NCBI GenBank assembly: GCA_947498845.1 | Contig: CANMLX010000021.1 | Span: 1 to 64,000 of the forward strand | Reading direction: 5' to 3' | Length of the DNA: 64,000 nucleotides | Origin: an uncultured Flavobacteriaceae bacterium | GTDB lineage: Bacteria > Bacteroidota > Bacteroidia > Flavobacteriales > Flavobacteriaceae | Part shown: in pieces, positions 16,638-26,279 of the stretch | Layout of the letters: the number at the start of each line of letters is the position of its first letter | Position numbering within the stretch: position 1 is the stretch's first letter | Translations under genes and position numbers: made by a program | The notes under the pieces: generated by a model | Seen by the model: the letters and a program-made list of their open reading frames with translations, nothing else | The model's database searches: none | What the model was told of the DNA's origin: nothing

Positions 16638-19600
16638 ATGAAAACAACTAACAAACGCTATGTGATTTTTGCAATCTTTACTTTTTTATTGCTCTTTGAA
16701 TCCTATGCACAAACGGTTAATGTTTCTGGAACATTACAAAAATGGCATCGTATTAATGTTACGCTAACACTTCCCGGGGGGAATTTAACTGAGACTGGAA
16801 ATACATTTCGAAATTCTAGAATGGATATTATTTTTACGCGCCCTAATGGTAGTACAATAAGAGTCCCAGGTTTTTTTGCTGCTGATAATAATGCAGCAAA
16901 CACTAATGCTACTTCGGGTAATGTATTTAAGGGGTATCTTAGACCAGACGCCACAGGCACATGGTCCTACAGAGTACTTTATTATACAGGAAATAATGTA
17001 GCCACACAGGCAGTTAACAACCTTCCTTCTCCTGTTCATGATATCACAGGTACCATAGGTAATATATTAAATACTAATAAAACTGCTCCTGATTTGAGAG
17101 CTAAAGGCCGACTAAGCTATCAAACTTCTGGAACTAATAATTCAAGACGTTATCTAAAATTTGCTGAAACTAATGAACACTTCCTTAAATTTGGTCCGGA
17201 CTCTCCTGAAAATTTTCTTGACTATAATGAGTTTGACTTTGCTGGAGCAAGAGATAATTGTAACTTATGCGTTCAACACCTTTATAATCCTCATTCTAAC
17301 GACTTTAACAATGGCGATCCAACATGGGATGGTGGAAAAGGCACAAATATAATTGGAGCAATTAATTACTTATCGGAAGTTGGACAGGTAAATTCTATAT
17401 CCATGTCTTTATTTGGTGGTGATGATAAAAATGTTTTCCCTTGGACAGCTGTAAATTCTAAGTTTATCTATGATGTCTCTAAATTAGAACAATGGGAAAT
17501 TGTGATGAATCATGCTGAACAAAAAGGACTTTTGTTACATTTTAAATTAGCTGAAGCTGAAAACTGGTCTGCTCTTAACACACAACAAATAAACACTTAC
17601 TACCGAGAAATGGTTGCTAGATTTGGTCATCATTTAGGTGTTGAATGGAATATTTCGGAAGAATATGGTGGAAACAATCTTAATGGTGGTAGCGCTGCTA
17701 ATGCCAGACCAAGAATAGCTTTCCTTACATCTATAGATCCATGGAACAACCATCGTGTAATCCATACTAGACCAGAAGACTCAAACAAACAACGTTATGA
17801 TGACTTCTTAGGGTTCCAAAATCCTAAAACTAATTTAACAGGTGCTTCTATGCAAAATAGAAAAGCTAACAATTATGTAGAAGTATTTAATTTAACAAGG
17901 GATCTCATTGTACAATCAAGAAATAACAGCACTCCTTGGGTTGTCGCTTCAGATGAACAAGAATTTGCAAACAATGGTGTATTTACAACCAATAGCGAAA
18001 CCAATTCGAGTGTAGACCCTCAAGGTCGTAAAGGTGTACTATGGGGTAACCTAATGGCTGGAGGAGCTGGTGTTATGTGGTATGGAGGCTCTAGAGGAGA
18101 CTTTAGAACTGAAAATTTCAATAGATATGTTACGTTAAATGCATGGGGAAGACATGCCATTACAACCTTCTTCAAAGGTCAGAATATTGAGTTTTGGAAG
18201 ATGGATAATAATGATAATTTAGTAAGCGGAGGCGGTAATCGTTGTCTTGCTGAAGTGGGACAGTCCTACGTTATCTATTTACCAAATGGAGGATCCACGA
18301 ATCTTAATCTAAATGGTCAATCTGGTAATTTCGAAGTAAAATGGTTTAATCCAAGAAATGGGGGAGCTATGCAAAATAGTAATGTTACTTCTATATCTGG
18401 AGGAGGTAACAGAAGTATAGGTAATCCTCCAAATGCTACCAATAGTGATTGGGTAGCTCTAGTAACCTCTACATCAGGCAACCCATCAGGTTCTACTACA
18501 GTAACTCTTTCTCCTGTTAATGATGCTTATTTACAAGGAAGCACCAATTTCAACAATACAATAATACGATTAGAGAATAATAATAGAACTGGTTATTTAA
18601 TGTATGACCTCTCTGGGATAAATGGTACTATAACTGCTGCCGATTTAACATTTGTGGTTAATAGTGATGCTGGCTCTGGTAACTTAAACGTGAATTTAGG
18701 CACATCTAATAACTGGACTGAAACAACTTTATCTGATGCTAACAAACCAGACGCAGGAGTTTTATTAGGTTCATTAAACAGTACTTATGCCATAGGTGAT
18801 AGCAAAACAATTTCTCTAAACGCTTCTGCTATCTCTGGAAACACAATCTCTTTAATATTAGCGCCAACAGGTGGTAATGATTTTGCTATTGCTTCTAAAG
18901 AAAATAGTGCTACCGAACCACAACTAACTATTACTTATAGCTCGGGAAACACAAATAATGTACCAGTAACTGGAGTTAGTGTTTCTCAATCTTCATTAAA
19001 CCTACAAGTAGGTCAAAACTCAACTCTTAATGCAACAATAGCGCCTAATAATGCTACAAACCAATCTATCAATTGGTCTAGTTCAAATAATAACATTGCT
19101 ACTGTAAGTAATAATGGCGTAGTTATGGCAATTGCTGCAGGATCTGCCACTATTACAGCAACTTCTGTTGATGGTGGGTTTACTGCCGTTTCTAATATAA
19201 CCGTAAATACACCAAATACTGGTGGTGATTGTAATGATGCTGATTATGAAGAGTCTAATGGTCTCGTAGTTATTGAAACAGAAAACCTAAATATATCAGG
19301 TACAGAATGGCAAATAAAAACAGAAAAAGCTGGATTTACTGGAGCTGGTTATATAGAATGGACAGGAAATGATTTTTTTAATGGGAATTTAGCTGGAACC
19401 GCTGGTGTAATTTCTACTAGAATTAGAATTAACACCCCTGGTGTATATAAATTTGATTGGAGAAATTCTATAGCCAGAGGTACTAGTACTACAGATCTTA
19501 ATGATAGCTGGCTACGTTTTCCTGATGCTGCTGATTTTTATGGTGAAAAACCTGATGGTTCTAGAACATATCCTAGAGGAGAAACTAGAGGAAGAACACC

Positions 19601-20957
19601 TTTTCCTGCAGGACAAAGTGGTGATGGTTTCTTTAAAATGTATGTAAATAACCTAAATTGGTCTTTCCAATCAACAACAGGTGATAATGCAGACGGACGC
19701 CCAGTATTTGTAGAGTTTGCAACTGCTGGAGTATATACTATGGAAATTGCTGCAAGATCTGAAGGTCATATAATTGATCGAATAGTATTGAGCAATGGAG
19801 CAACTAATCCATTAGCATTAACCAATACAGAAACGCCCTGTACTGGCTCACCTACAAATCCCAATGCGCTTGCAATTCCAGGGACTATTCAAGTAGAAAA
19901 TTTTGTTGCAAAAAATGGGCAAGTACAAGCAGAAAATACACCTGGTACTAATGGGGGACAAAATTTAGGATTTATTCAAAATAATAATTACACTGAGTAT
20001 GACGTGAATGTAGCCACTACTGGCGCATATACCTTGAGTGCATTTGTTTCTTCTAATGGCGTTGGAGGTACTATAGTACCCTCTATAAATGGAACTAATT
20101 TAAATTCATTAGCTGTAAGTGTCAATAATGCATGGCACAACTATAGTGCAGTGACTTCTACTATTAATTTAACACAAGGCCTTCAAAAATTACGATTTAC
20201 TTATACAGGGCCTAATGGTTTCCTATTTAATGTTGAAAGAGTAGAGTTATCCTTAAACTCTAATCCTCCAAATAATGCCACTTCTTTTGTTATTGAAGCA
20301 GAAGACTTTACATCTACAGACGGAACATTTAATGATGCTTCTGCTGGAGGGCCAGGACTTGGAGTAAACGTAGCAGGCAATATTATTAATTTTGTAAATA
20401 ACGGAGATTGGGCAGAATACAGCATCGACTTAAGTACTGCTGGGACATATGACGTAGAGTATTTAATCACCACACCTTCTGATGGTTCACAAATTCAATT
20501 ATTAGTCGATGGTACTGTTGCTTCTACAACAAATGTACCTAATAATGGAAGTTGGGATAGCTTTACTACATTATCATCAAATGATCAAGTAACACTATCG
20601 GCAGGCCCTCACACTATAAGAATTCTTGCATCAAGCAATACGACTTGGCAATGGAATCTTGATAAAATAACTTTCACACCTGCGGGATCATCCAAAACAG
20701 TTTTAAATAAGACGTCTGAGTTAGCTATTAAAGTAATTCCAAACCCTGCTTCTGAAGCAACTACAGTTAGTGGTTTAGAAAACAACAAAAGCTACTCTTA
20801 TGGAATATTTAATATAAATGGTGCATTGATTTTAAAAGGCGTTATTGATTCTAAAAATAGTACAATTAATACGTCTTCTCTAGTTTCAGGCATGTATTTT
20901 TTAAATATAACATCCGATTCGTATAGAAAACTAGAAAAGCTAATTATTTCTGAATAA
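16638..20957 (+). CDS. Large secreted DUF5060 glycoside hydrolase-like enzyme, multi-CBM
   Basis: A 1439-residue T9SS-exported protein. Order as I read it: signal peptide (1-25), DUF5060-type beta-sandwich (about 26-115), probable TIM-barrel catalytic domain (about 150-600) with WNISEEYGG near residue 337 as the likely acid/base region, a CBM96/DUF7594-like domain (about 617-770), a bacterial Ig-like Big_2 domain (774-856), a beta-sandwich with GYIEWTGN and a WLRFPD block (862-1054), two CBM6-like domains (1076-1206 and 1215-1348, starting IQVENF and VIEAEDF), and a type A sorting domain (from about 1358, VIPNPAS). The barrel family is not one I can name. Neighbouring agarases suggest an algal galactan, but this is inference. 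Confidence 0.8.
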   Translation: MKTTNKRYVIFAIFTFLLLFESYAQTVNVSGTLQKWHRINVTLTLPGGNLTETGNTFRNSRMDIIFTRPNGSTIRVPGFFAADNNAANTNATSGNVFKGYLRPDATGTWSYRVLYYTGNNVATQAVNNLPSPVHDITGTIGNILNTNKTAPDLRAKGRLSYQTSGTNNSRRYLKFAETNEHFLKFGPDSPENFLDYNEFDFAGARDNCNLCVQHLYNPHSNDFNNGDPTWDGGKGTNIIGAINYLSEVGQVNSISMSLFGGDDKNVFPWTAVNSKFIYDVSKLEQWEIVMNHAEQKGLLLHFKLAEAENWSALNTQQINTYYREMVARFGHHLGVEWNISEEYGGNNLNGGSAANARPRIAFLTSIDPWNNHRVIHTRPEDSNKQRYDDFLGFQNPKTNLTGASMQNRKANNYVEVFNLTRDLIVQSRNNSTPWVVASDEQEFANNGVFTTNSETNSSVDPQGRKGVLWGNLMAGGAGVMWYGGSRGDFRTENFNRYVTLNAWGRHAITTFFKGQNIEFWKMDNNDNLVSGGGNRCLAEVGQSYVIYLPNGGSTNLNLNGQSGNFEVKWFNPRNGGAMQNSNVTSISGGGNRSIGNPPNATNSDWVALVTSTSGNPSGSTTVTLSPVNDAYLQGSTNFNNTIIRLENNNRTGYLMYDLSGINGTITAADLTFVVNSDAGSGNLNVNLGTSNNWTETTLSDANKPDAGVLLGSLNSTYAIGDSKTISLNASAISGNTISLILAPTGGNDFAIASKENSATEPQLTITYSSGNTNNVPVTGVSVSQSSLNLQVGQNSTLNATIAPNNATNQSINWSSSNNNIATVSNNGVVMAIAAGSATITATSVDGGFTAVSNITVNTPNTGGDCNDADYEESNGLVVIETENLNISGTEWQIKTEKAGFTGAGYIEWTGNDFFNGNLAGTAGVISTRIRINTPGVYKFDWRNSIARGTSTTDLNDSWLRFPDAADFYGEKPDGSRTYPRGETRGRTPFPAGQSGDGFFKMYVNNLNWSFQSTTGDNADGRPVFVEFATAGVYTMEIAARSEGHIIDRIVLSNGATNPLALTNTETPCTGSPTNPNALAIPGTIQVENFVAKNGQVQAENTPGTNGGQNLGFIQNNNYTEYDVNVATTGAYTLSAFVSSNGVGGTIVPSINGTNLNSLAVSVNNAWHNYSAVTSTINLTQGLQKLRFTYTGPNGFLFNVERVELSLNSNPPNNATSFVIEAEDFTSTDGTFNDASAGGPGLGVNVAGNIINFVNNGDWAEYSIDLSTAGTYDVEYLITTPSDGSQIQLLVDGTVASTTNVPNNGSWDSFTTLSSNDQVTLSAGPHTIRILASSNTTWQWNLDKITFTPAGSSKTVLNKTSELAIKVIPNPASEATTVSGLENNKSYSYGIFNINGALILKGVIDSKNSTINTSSLVSGMYFLNITSDSYRKLEKLIISE

Positions 20958-20963
20958 CGAGTT

Positions 20964-21125
20964 ATACCAATTTTGCTATAAAATGAGGTGTAAATAATTT
21001 GAGTTATTTTACAGGAGCTCAAAGCATAAAAATCAAGCATAGCCTTAGCTACGGTTTATTTTTTTAATGCAGAAATCATGTAAAAGAAACGAATTATATG
21101 TCGCATTTTATGGTAGAATTGGTAT
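20964..21125. repeat. 162-bp hairpin repeat after the DUF5060 enzyme
   Basis: Terminal arms ATACCAATTTTGCTATAAAA and TTTTATGGTAGAATTGGTAT pair with three mismatches over 22 positions. The middle contains GCCTTAGCTACGG, similar to the centre of the larger hairpin family at 21638, 39771 and 40943. It begins six bases after the stop codon and may also act in transcript termination. Confidence 0.6.
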
Positions 21126-21637
21126 TAGTATAGTATAATTAATTTTTTGAAGATTGTGAATCTCTTTTTGAGGTTCACAATTTTCTTTTTTAAGAGAAGA
21201 AATTAAGACTGTTTAGAGTTTTAATTTATACCAATTATTAATCAAATCAACATTAAGTTACTTGCTATAAAAATATTACAATTTAACTCAATAAAATTGT
21301 TGTTACTAAAACACTATCAAAACAAAACATATTTTGTTGAAGATACAGAGCGAAGTTTTTGAGGAACCTTACCTTCCGGCTGGTAGTAAATTCTACTCTA
21401 AATAAGATTTCTCGTCGCTCGTTACGATCTCCATAGAAATGACATAATACTAAAAGCCAAGTCTGATTAGCCTATTTTTAGATGACAATTGATATTATAC
21501 CGAATAATCCATATAATTACGCCAAAATACGTGTTCATTTTTCCTCTTTCTTTATTCTGGTAACACATACATAGCTAGGCTATGCAAACATCACACAGCT
21601 TCTAAAGAGAAAAAAGCAACTGTGTGTTTTTAGCATA

Positions 21638-21958
21638 ATACCAATTCTTAAATGAATTTATTGAGTTAAAAAGTGTCTTTTGAAATGCTATCTTCAACAT
21701 AAAAAAGAACCGTAACTACGGCTCAATGTCATTAAGTTAAGAGTTTATATGTTCTCAGTGTCAGGTTGAGCGCAGTCGAAACCTCTTTGTTAGTTAGAAT
21801 AAAAAGTTCTCGACTGCGCTACTCGAACAGACATAATTTCCCTTAACTTAATGACATTGAACTACGGCTGTGCTTATTTTTTCTGCCTCGTATAATTCCA
21901 AAATCCATCATTTTACTTTACAGTATATTCATTTAAGAATTGGTATAACTTTATAGTT
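21638..21958. repeat. Composite hairpin repeat, copy A (with nested insertion)
   Basis: Outer arms ATACCAATTCTTAAATGAAT and ATTCATTTAAGAATTGGTAT bracket the element. The centre (GAACCGTAACTACGGC) is split by a 138-base insertion. This copy is inverted relative to those at 39771 and 40943. Confidence 0.75.
21723..21860. mobile_element. Nested MITE-like insertion with 8-bp target duplication, copy A
   Basis: Perfect 19-bp terminal inverted repeats, TCAATGTCATTAAGTTAAG at 21723-21741 and its complement at 21842-21860. It is flanked by exact 8-bp direct repeats ACTACGGC at 21715-21722 and 21861-21868. An empty version of the site is at 39840-39855. No coding capacity, so it would need a transposase in trans. 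Confidence 0.8.
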
Positions 21959-22004
21959 TATTTGGTATTATTCATAAAAGTATAACCTCTATTCATATCA
22001 AAAA

Positions 22005-22802
22005 CTACCACGCTCTTAATTTATCTAATTCTAACTGTGCTTGTAGTTCTTCTTTAGAAATCACCTTTAAAAAAGACGGATGTTGTTCAATAGCAAATTC
22101 TATTTTTTTAACGATTTCTTCGGTAGTTTCGTTATCGTAGTCTATTTCTAATGGTGCTTTTATTTCCATAGACTGTAAAATATTTTTCTTCTTTATACGT
22201 AAGCCTTTTTTATCAAAAGACCTTCTAAAGCCATCTATAACTATTGGCACTACAACAGGTTTGTAGCGTTTTATAATATGTGCCGTCCCTTTTCTAATGG
22301 GCTTAAACGGTGTCGTTGTTCCTTGAGGGAATGTAATTACCCATCCATCATCTAGTGCTTTACCTATATTAGATATATCGCTCATGCGTACTTGACGTTT
22401 TACGTCTTTTCCCTCAGACCGCCATGTGCGTTCTATACTCACAGACCCTACATAAGCTAAAATTTTAGGAAGCAAACCTGCTTTCATGGTTTCTTTAGCA
22501 GCCACGTAATATAAATTAAGTTTAGGGTTCCATAAATACCCTACGTTTTTTATAGAATCTACTCTCCCACTTAAGCTTGCATTAAATACATGAAACATAG
22601 ACACTACATCTGCAAAATAAGTTTGATGGTTTGATATAAAGAGCACGTTTTTATCGGGGAGTTCTTTAATAACCTCAGAACCTTCTATCTGCAATTCATT
22701 AAATCCTCGAAAGCGTTGATGTGTAATGGCTCCTAAAATTCTAATGAGCCATTTTTTTATAAAAAGTATGTGTCCAAAAGGGTTTCTTTTAAACAATCCC
22801 AT
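22005..22802 (-). CDS. PlsC-like 1-acylglycerol-3-phosphate acyltransferase
   Basis: About 265 residues from the ATG at 22802; an ATG 30 bases further upstream is in frame, but MGLFKRNPFG is a more natural start. The protein has an amphipathic N-terminus (ILFIKKWLIRIL) suited to the membrane surface. The acyltransferase motif I reads SNHQTYFAD, with five residues between His and Asp rather than the usual four, and the phosphate-binding block reads FPQGTTTPFKP in place of FPEGTRS. It belongs to the PlsC superfamily and probably acylates lysophosphatidate or another lysolipid, but both motif shifts suggest a diverged subgroup. Confidence 0.8.
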   Translation of the reverse strand: MGLFKRNPFGHILFIKKWLIRILGAITHQRFRGFNELQIEGSEVIKELPDKNVLFISNHQTYFADVVSMFHVFNASLSGRVDSIKNVGYLWNPKLNLYYVAAKETMKAGLLPKILAYVGSVSIERTWRSEGKDVKRQVRMSDISNIGKALDDGWVITFPQGTTTPFKPIRKGTAHIIKRYKPVVVPIVIDGFRRSFDKKGLRIKKKNILQSMEIKAPLEIDYDNETTEEIVKKIEFAIEQHPSFLKVISKEELQAQLELDKLRAW

Positions 22803-22995
22803 ATGTATGTTGCATTTAGTTAGGCGCAGCAAAGGTAGTAAATCTATTAGCTATAGAGATACTTTAATAAAATATTCACTCTAGAATAGAATCTAGATTC
22901 TAAAAAGTGCTATAAGCGAGGTATTTACCATAAAACCCCGCTCTTTGGCGGGATTAGTTCAACTTACTATTTTGAATGCATTGTTATGCAATTTT

Positions 22996-23640
22996 TCAAA
23001 ACAGAGTTTCACTAATAATATCTTTAATTTCACTAAGCATCATTGCTGTCGCTCCCCAAACTGTAAAACCATTTAATTGAAACGCAGGCACCTCAACACC
23101 AGCGCTATAAGAAGTCTCCACCCACTTATCAATAAGCGTCTTATCATCTAATAAATCTTTTAATGGCACTTCAATTAGCGCTTCGACTTCAGCGTCTTCT
23201 TTTATAAAATCTGGTTTAATTTTACAAATACCAGCAAATGGCTGTACATAAAAGTTACTTGGTGGTATGTATACTTGAGATAGTGTTTTTACCACTTTAA
23301 TCATTTTTATTGGCACACCAACTTCCTCAAACGTTTCTCTTAATGCTGTTGCTTTTATGTTTTGGTCTTCTGGCTCGTATTTCCCTCCAGGTAAAGATAC
23401 TTGTGCCGAATGCACCCCTTTATAGGTTTTTCTTAACATTAAAATAAAATAGGTTTCATTATTTTTATCTGGATAAAACAATACTAAAACCCCTGCTTTT
23501 TTAGCTTTTTTTATAGCGTTTCCTTGTTGCTTTATTAAGTCTTGCCTAAAAGGGGGTACCATTTTAAAATGGGCTTGTTCTCCAGGCAAAGGGGCTTCTT
23601 CTATTTTTGATATTAATTTTAGAAATTTATTGAAGTTCAT
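22996..23640 (-). CDS. CoA pyrophosphatase-type Nudix hydrolase
   Basis: A 214-residue Nudix protein. The Nudix box is recognisable at GGKYEPEDQNIKATALRETF followed by EEVGV (about residues 86-110), with the REXXEE catalytic acidic cluster. SLPGGKYEPED and the preceding LMLRKTYKGVHSAQV match the CoA-diphosphatase (NudL/PCD1-like) subgroup that cleaves CoA to 4-phosphopantetheine and 3',5'-ADP. It is followed 14 bases upstream by the response regulator gene on the same strand, so the two may share a message. Confidence 0.85.
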   Translation of the reverse strand: MNFNKFLKLISKIEEAPLPGEQAHFKMVPPFRQDLIKQQGNAIKKAKKAGVLVLFYPDKNNETYFILMLRKTYKGVHSAQVSLPGGKYEPEDQNIKATALRETFEEVGVPIKMIKVVKTLSQVYIPPSNFYVQPFAGICKIKPDFIKEDAEVEALIEVPLKDLLDDKTLIDKWVETSYSAGVEVPAFQLNGFTVWGATAMMLSEIKDIISETLF

Positions 23641-23653
23641 TAAATACTATCTT

Positions 23654-24262
23654 TTACACATCAATATACCCTAAATAAACAGCTTTTTTCACTAAACCTG
23701 CCGCATTATTCACCTGAAGTTTTTGGTATATGTTTTTTTTATGCGTTTCTACAGTATAACGGCTTAAAAATAGGTGTTCTGCTATTTGATCGGTGGTTAA
23801 TTCCTTGGCTATTAAACACACAATATCTTTTTCTCTTTTTGAAAGGATTGTCGTATTAAATTCCAGAGCTTTATTTTCTTTTTTGTAGCCCTTATAAAAA
23901 TAGGGCTCCCCTTTTATAACAATGGTTTTAATAGCTAAGATCAATTCATCATAACTCGTATCTTTTTGAAGATAACCATGAATGCCACCAAAAGCTTGTA
24001 TTTGTTTAAAAACGCTAATGACTAAAATTTTTAGATTCGGGAATTTTTCATTAACTTTTTTAACAAACTCAACGCCATTCATTTCTGGCATAGATACGTC
24101 TGTAATTAATACATCTGGCATATTGGTTTCTAACGTTTTTAAGGCTTCTTTAGCATTATTTACAACTGCCAACACATACATATCGTCTTGTTTAGAAAGG
24201 ATATTAGATATACCTTCCAAAAACATCTCATGATCGTCTACTAATACTATATTAATTTTCAC
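23654..24262 (-). CDS. LuxR/NarL-type response regulator
   Basis: A 202-residue response regulator. The receiver domain (1-120) has VDDHE and phosphoacceptor Asp55 in LITDVSMPEMNG; the C-terminal LuxR helix-turn-helix (about 140-200) has LSKREKDIVCLIAKELTTDQ and SRYTVETHKKNIYQKL. The segment between the beta4 strand (ILVISVF) and GYLQKD is a few residues shorter than usual in NarL-type receivers. Its cognate kinase gene ends 12 bases upstream, so this is a complete two-component pair. Confidence 0.93.
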   Translation of the reverse strand: MKINIVLVDDHEMFLEGISNILSKQDDMYVLAVVNNAKEALKTLETNMPDVLITDVSMPEMNGVEFVKKVNEKFPNLKILVISVFKQIQAFGGIHGYLQKDTSYDELILAIKTIVIKGEPYFYKGYKKENKALEFNTTILSKREKDIVCLIAKELTTDQIAEHLFLSRYTVETHKKNIYQKLQVNNAAGLVKKAVYLGYIDV

Positions 24263-24274
24263 CTATAACAGTTA

Positions 24275-26191
24275 TCAAGTTTCAATTATTGATTTTAAAG
24301 GGATTTCTATAATTACAGAGCTTCCTTTACCTAAAGTAGACTCTAAGTTAAACGTTCCTTTTATACTATCTACACGCTGTTTTATATTTTTTATTCCTAC
24401 CCCTTCTTTTTGTGCTTCTACATTAAAGCCTACACCATTATCTTCTAACACCATAATTAACAATGCATCGTGCCTGTTAAATGATAGTTGTACCTCTTTC
24501 GCTTTGGCGTGTTTAGCTATGTTGGTTAACAACTCTTGTACTATACGGTATAGATTATGTTTAGTATACACATCTATATCTTGTAGTGCATCTTCTGGAA
24601 AAATAGAAATTTCTAAAGAGAACTGCTTACTTTGTTCATATTTTTCCTTTAATTCTGCTAATAGATGGGTAAATGCTTTGTCTTGGTGGTAATTATAACT
24701 TAAATCGTGCGATAAATCACGTAACTCTTTAAAGGTTTGTTTTAATGACTTATTTATTTCAACTATAGCCGTTTTATCCTCTTCTACATTTACATGAGAT
24801 AAACTTAAATTTATACTTGCTAGTTGTCCCGCAATACCATCATGTAGTTCTTTTGCTATCCGTTCTCGTTCTTTATCTTGCCCTTCTATTAATGCTTGTG
24901 TGGCTTTTAATTGTTGTTCTTGTTGTAAATGTGCTTTTTCTTGCTGGTGCAATTTTAGCTCTTGTTTCCTTATAGTTCTTTGCGTTTTTGCACGCTGTTT
25001 ATAGAATAGAAACAAACCTATTAATGGTAATAGTAATAACACAGCACCAATAACAATGCGTTGACGGCGTATGGTTGCAAGCTCGTTTTCTTTTTCCAGT
25101 AATGCTATTTGGTTATCTTTTTTTTCGACTTCGAATTGTGTTCTTAGTGTTTCGAATTCTTTTTCTTTTTCTAAGTTGAAGATACTGTCGTTTAAATAAA
25201 TGTATTTTTCTTGAAAAATAAAGGCTTCTTTGTATTTTTTATTATTCCATAAAACACCTGAGAGTAACCAATAGACTCTTGCTTTTTTTGAGCCATCTAA
25301 AATAGCCTTAAAATCAGATAAAGCGTTCTTATATTTTTTTTCAGCCGCACTAAAATCACCAAAATTATCATTATATATCCCTTGAGACATAGTGGTATAA
25401 TATTGTGTAGCCTTATCTCCAACCTCTTTAGAAACATGTTCTGCTTCATTTAAATAAAAAATAGCTTTTTCATTATTTTCAATGTTTAAATAATAATCCC
25501 CAATATTAGAAAGTACGATTCCCTTTAAAAACATATCATTACTCACATTTACAATCTCAATTGCTTTATTGTAATAATACAAAACACTATCTTTTTGTGT
25601 ATCAAACAACAATAACCCTTTTGTATTATATGCCTCAGCTAAACCTTTTTTGTAACCTTGCCGCTTAGCTAGATTAATTGCAGATTCTAGATAACTAAAA
25701 AAATTCTTTTCATCTAATTTGCTTCTATATAGTAATGCTAGGCTATTTTTTATATCTACTTCTAAATTAACATAATTATGTGATATTGCTATATCTAATG
25801 CGTTCTTATGAAACTCTAACGAACCTTTAAAATTGTTTTTAATTCTAGCCAAAATCCCTTTTCTATTATATAAAATTGATTTCTTTTTAGCTATTTTAGT
25901 TCTATTGGCATAGACCAACGCCTTGTCACAATAAAATGATGACGAGTCTATTTTTTTAAGGTACAGATATAACTGACTTAAATTGGTATAGGCATCCAAT
26001 AAAAGTGTATCATTTTGAGTTTGTTCACTTTCAAAAACCGATTGTAATGCTATGCTTTTAGCGGCTTTAAAATCTGAATAAATTACTCTTTTAAAAGAAT
26101 TATTAAGCCTTTTTATACTTTCAACATCTTGAGCATTCAGATAAAAAGTTAATAACAATGAACAACTTAGTAGACCAAATATTTTTATCAA
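24275..26191 (-). CDS. TPR-containing sensor histidine kinase (HisKA_3)
   Basis: A 638-residue kinase. Signal peptide (1-20), periplasmic region of TPR-like helical repeats (about 40-345), a transmembrane segment near 378-396 (VIGAVLLLLPLIGLFLFY), a coiled coil rich in Gln and Glu, then HisKA_3 with phosphoacceptor His in RIAKELHDGIAGQL, and an HATPase_c domain (ELLTNIAKHAKAKEVQL, LEDNGVGFN, GVGIKNIKQRV). It is the standard Bacteroidetes NarX/DesK-like partner of the downstream LuxR regulator. The signal is unknown; the TPR domain suggests protein or peptide sensing in the periplasm. Confidence 0.93.
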   Translation of the reverse strand: MIKIFGLLSCSLLLTFYLNAQDVESIKRLNNSFKRVIYSDFKAAKSIALQSVFESEQTQNDTLLLDAYTNLSQLYLYLKKIDSSSFYCDKALVYANRTKIAKKKSILYNRKGILARIKNNFKGSLEFHKNALDIAISHNYVNLEVDIKNSLALLYRSKLDEKNFFSYLESAINLAKRQGYKKGLAEAYNTKGLLLFDTQKDSVLYYYNKAIEIVNVSNDMFLKGIVLSNIGDYYLNIENNEKAIFYLNEAEHVSKEVGDKATQYYTTMSQGIYNDNFGDFSAAEKKYKNALSDFKAILDGSKKARVYWLLSGVLWNNKKYKEAFIFQEKYIYLNDSIFNLEKEKEFETLRTQFEVEKKDNQIALLEKENELATIRRQRIVIGAVLLLLPLIGLFLFYKQRAKTQRTIRKQELKLHQQEKAHLQQEQQLKATQALIEGQDKERERIAKELHDGIAGQLASINLSLSHVNVEEDKTAIVEINKSLKQTFKELRDLSHDLSYNYHQDKAFTHLLAELKEKYEQSKQFSLEISIFPEDALQDIDVYTKHNLYRIVQELLTNIAKHAKAKEVQLSFNRHDALLIMVLEDNGVGFNVEAQKEGVGIKNIKQRVDSIKGTFNLESTLGKGSSVIIEIPLKSIIET

Positions 26192-26279
26192 AAAATTAAA
26201 TATTTTTTAGTTTAGAGCTAAAAATACCATAAATATGGTATTTCACTATATAATTCACCTATTTAAATTTGTTCCCACA

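Larger units (their letters stand above)
20958..22004. other. Kilobase of non-coding palindromic repeats
   Basis: Contains a 162-base hairpin element (20964-21125), a stretch resembling the element at 8063-8196 (21228-21305), an AT-rich stretch with TGTGTG and AGCTAGGCTATG motifs (21480-21640), and a large hairpin with a nested insertion (21638-21948). No gene is supported in either strand. Confidence 0.65.

Noticed and set aside
8323..21000. A complete polysaccharide utilisation locus
   Set aside because: Enzymes are present but no SusC/SusD pair, sulfatase or hybrid sensor regulator is found in the window, so a PUL cannot be claimed from what is visible.
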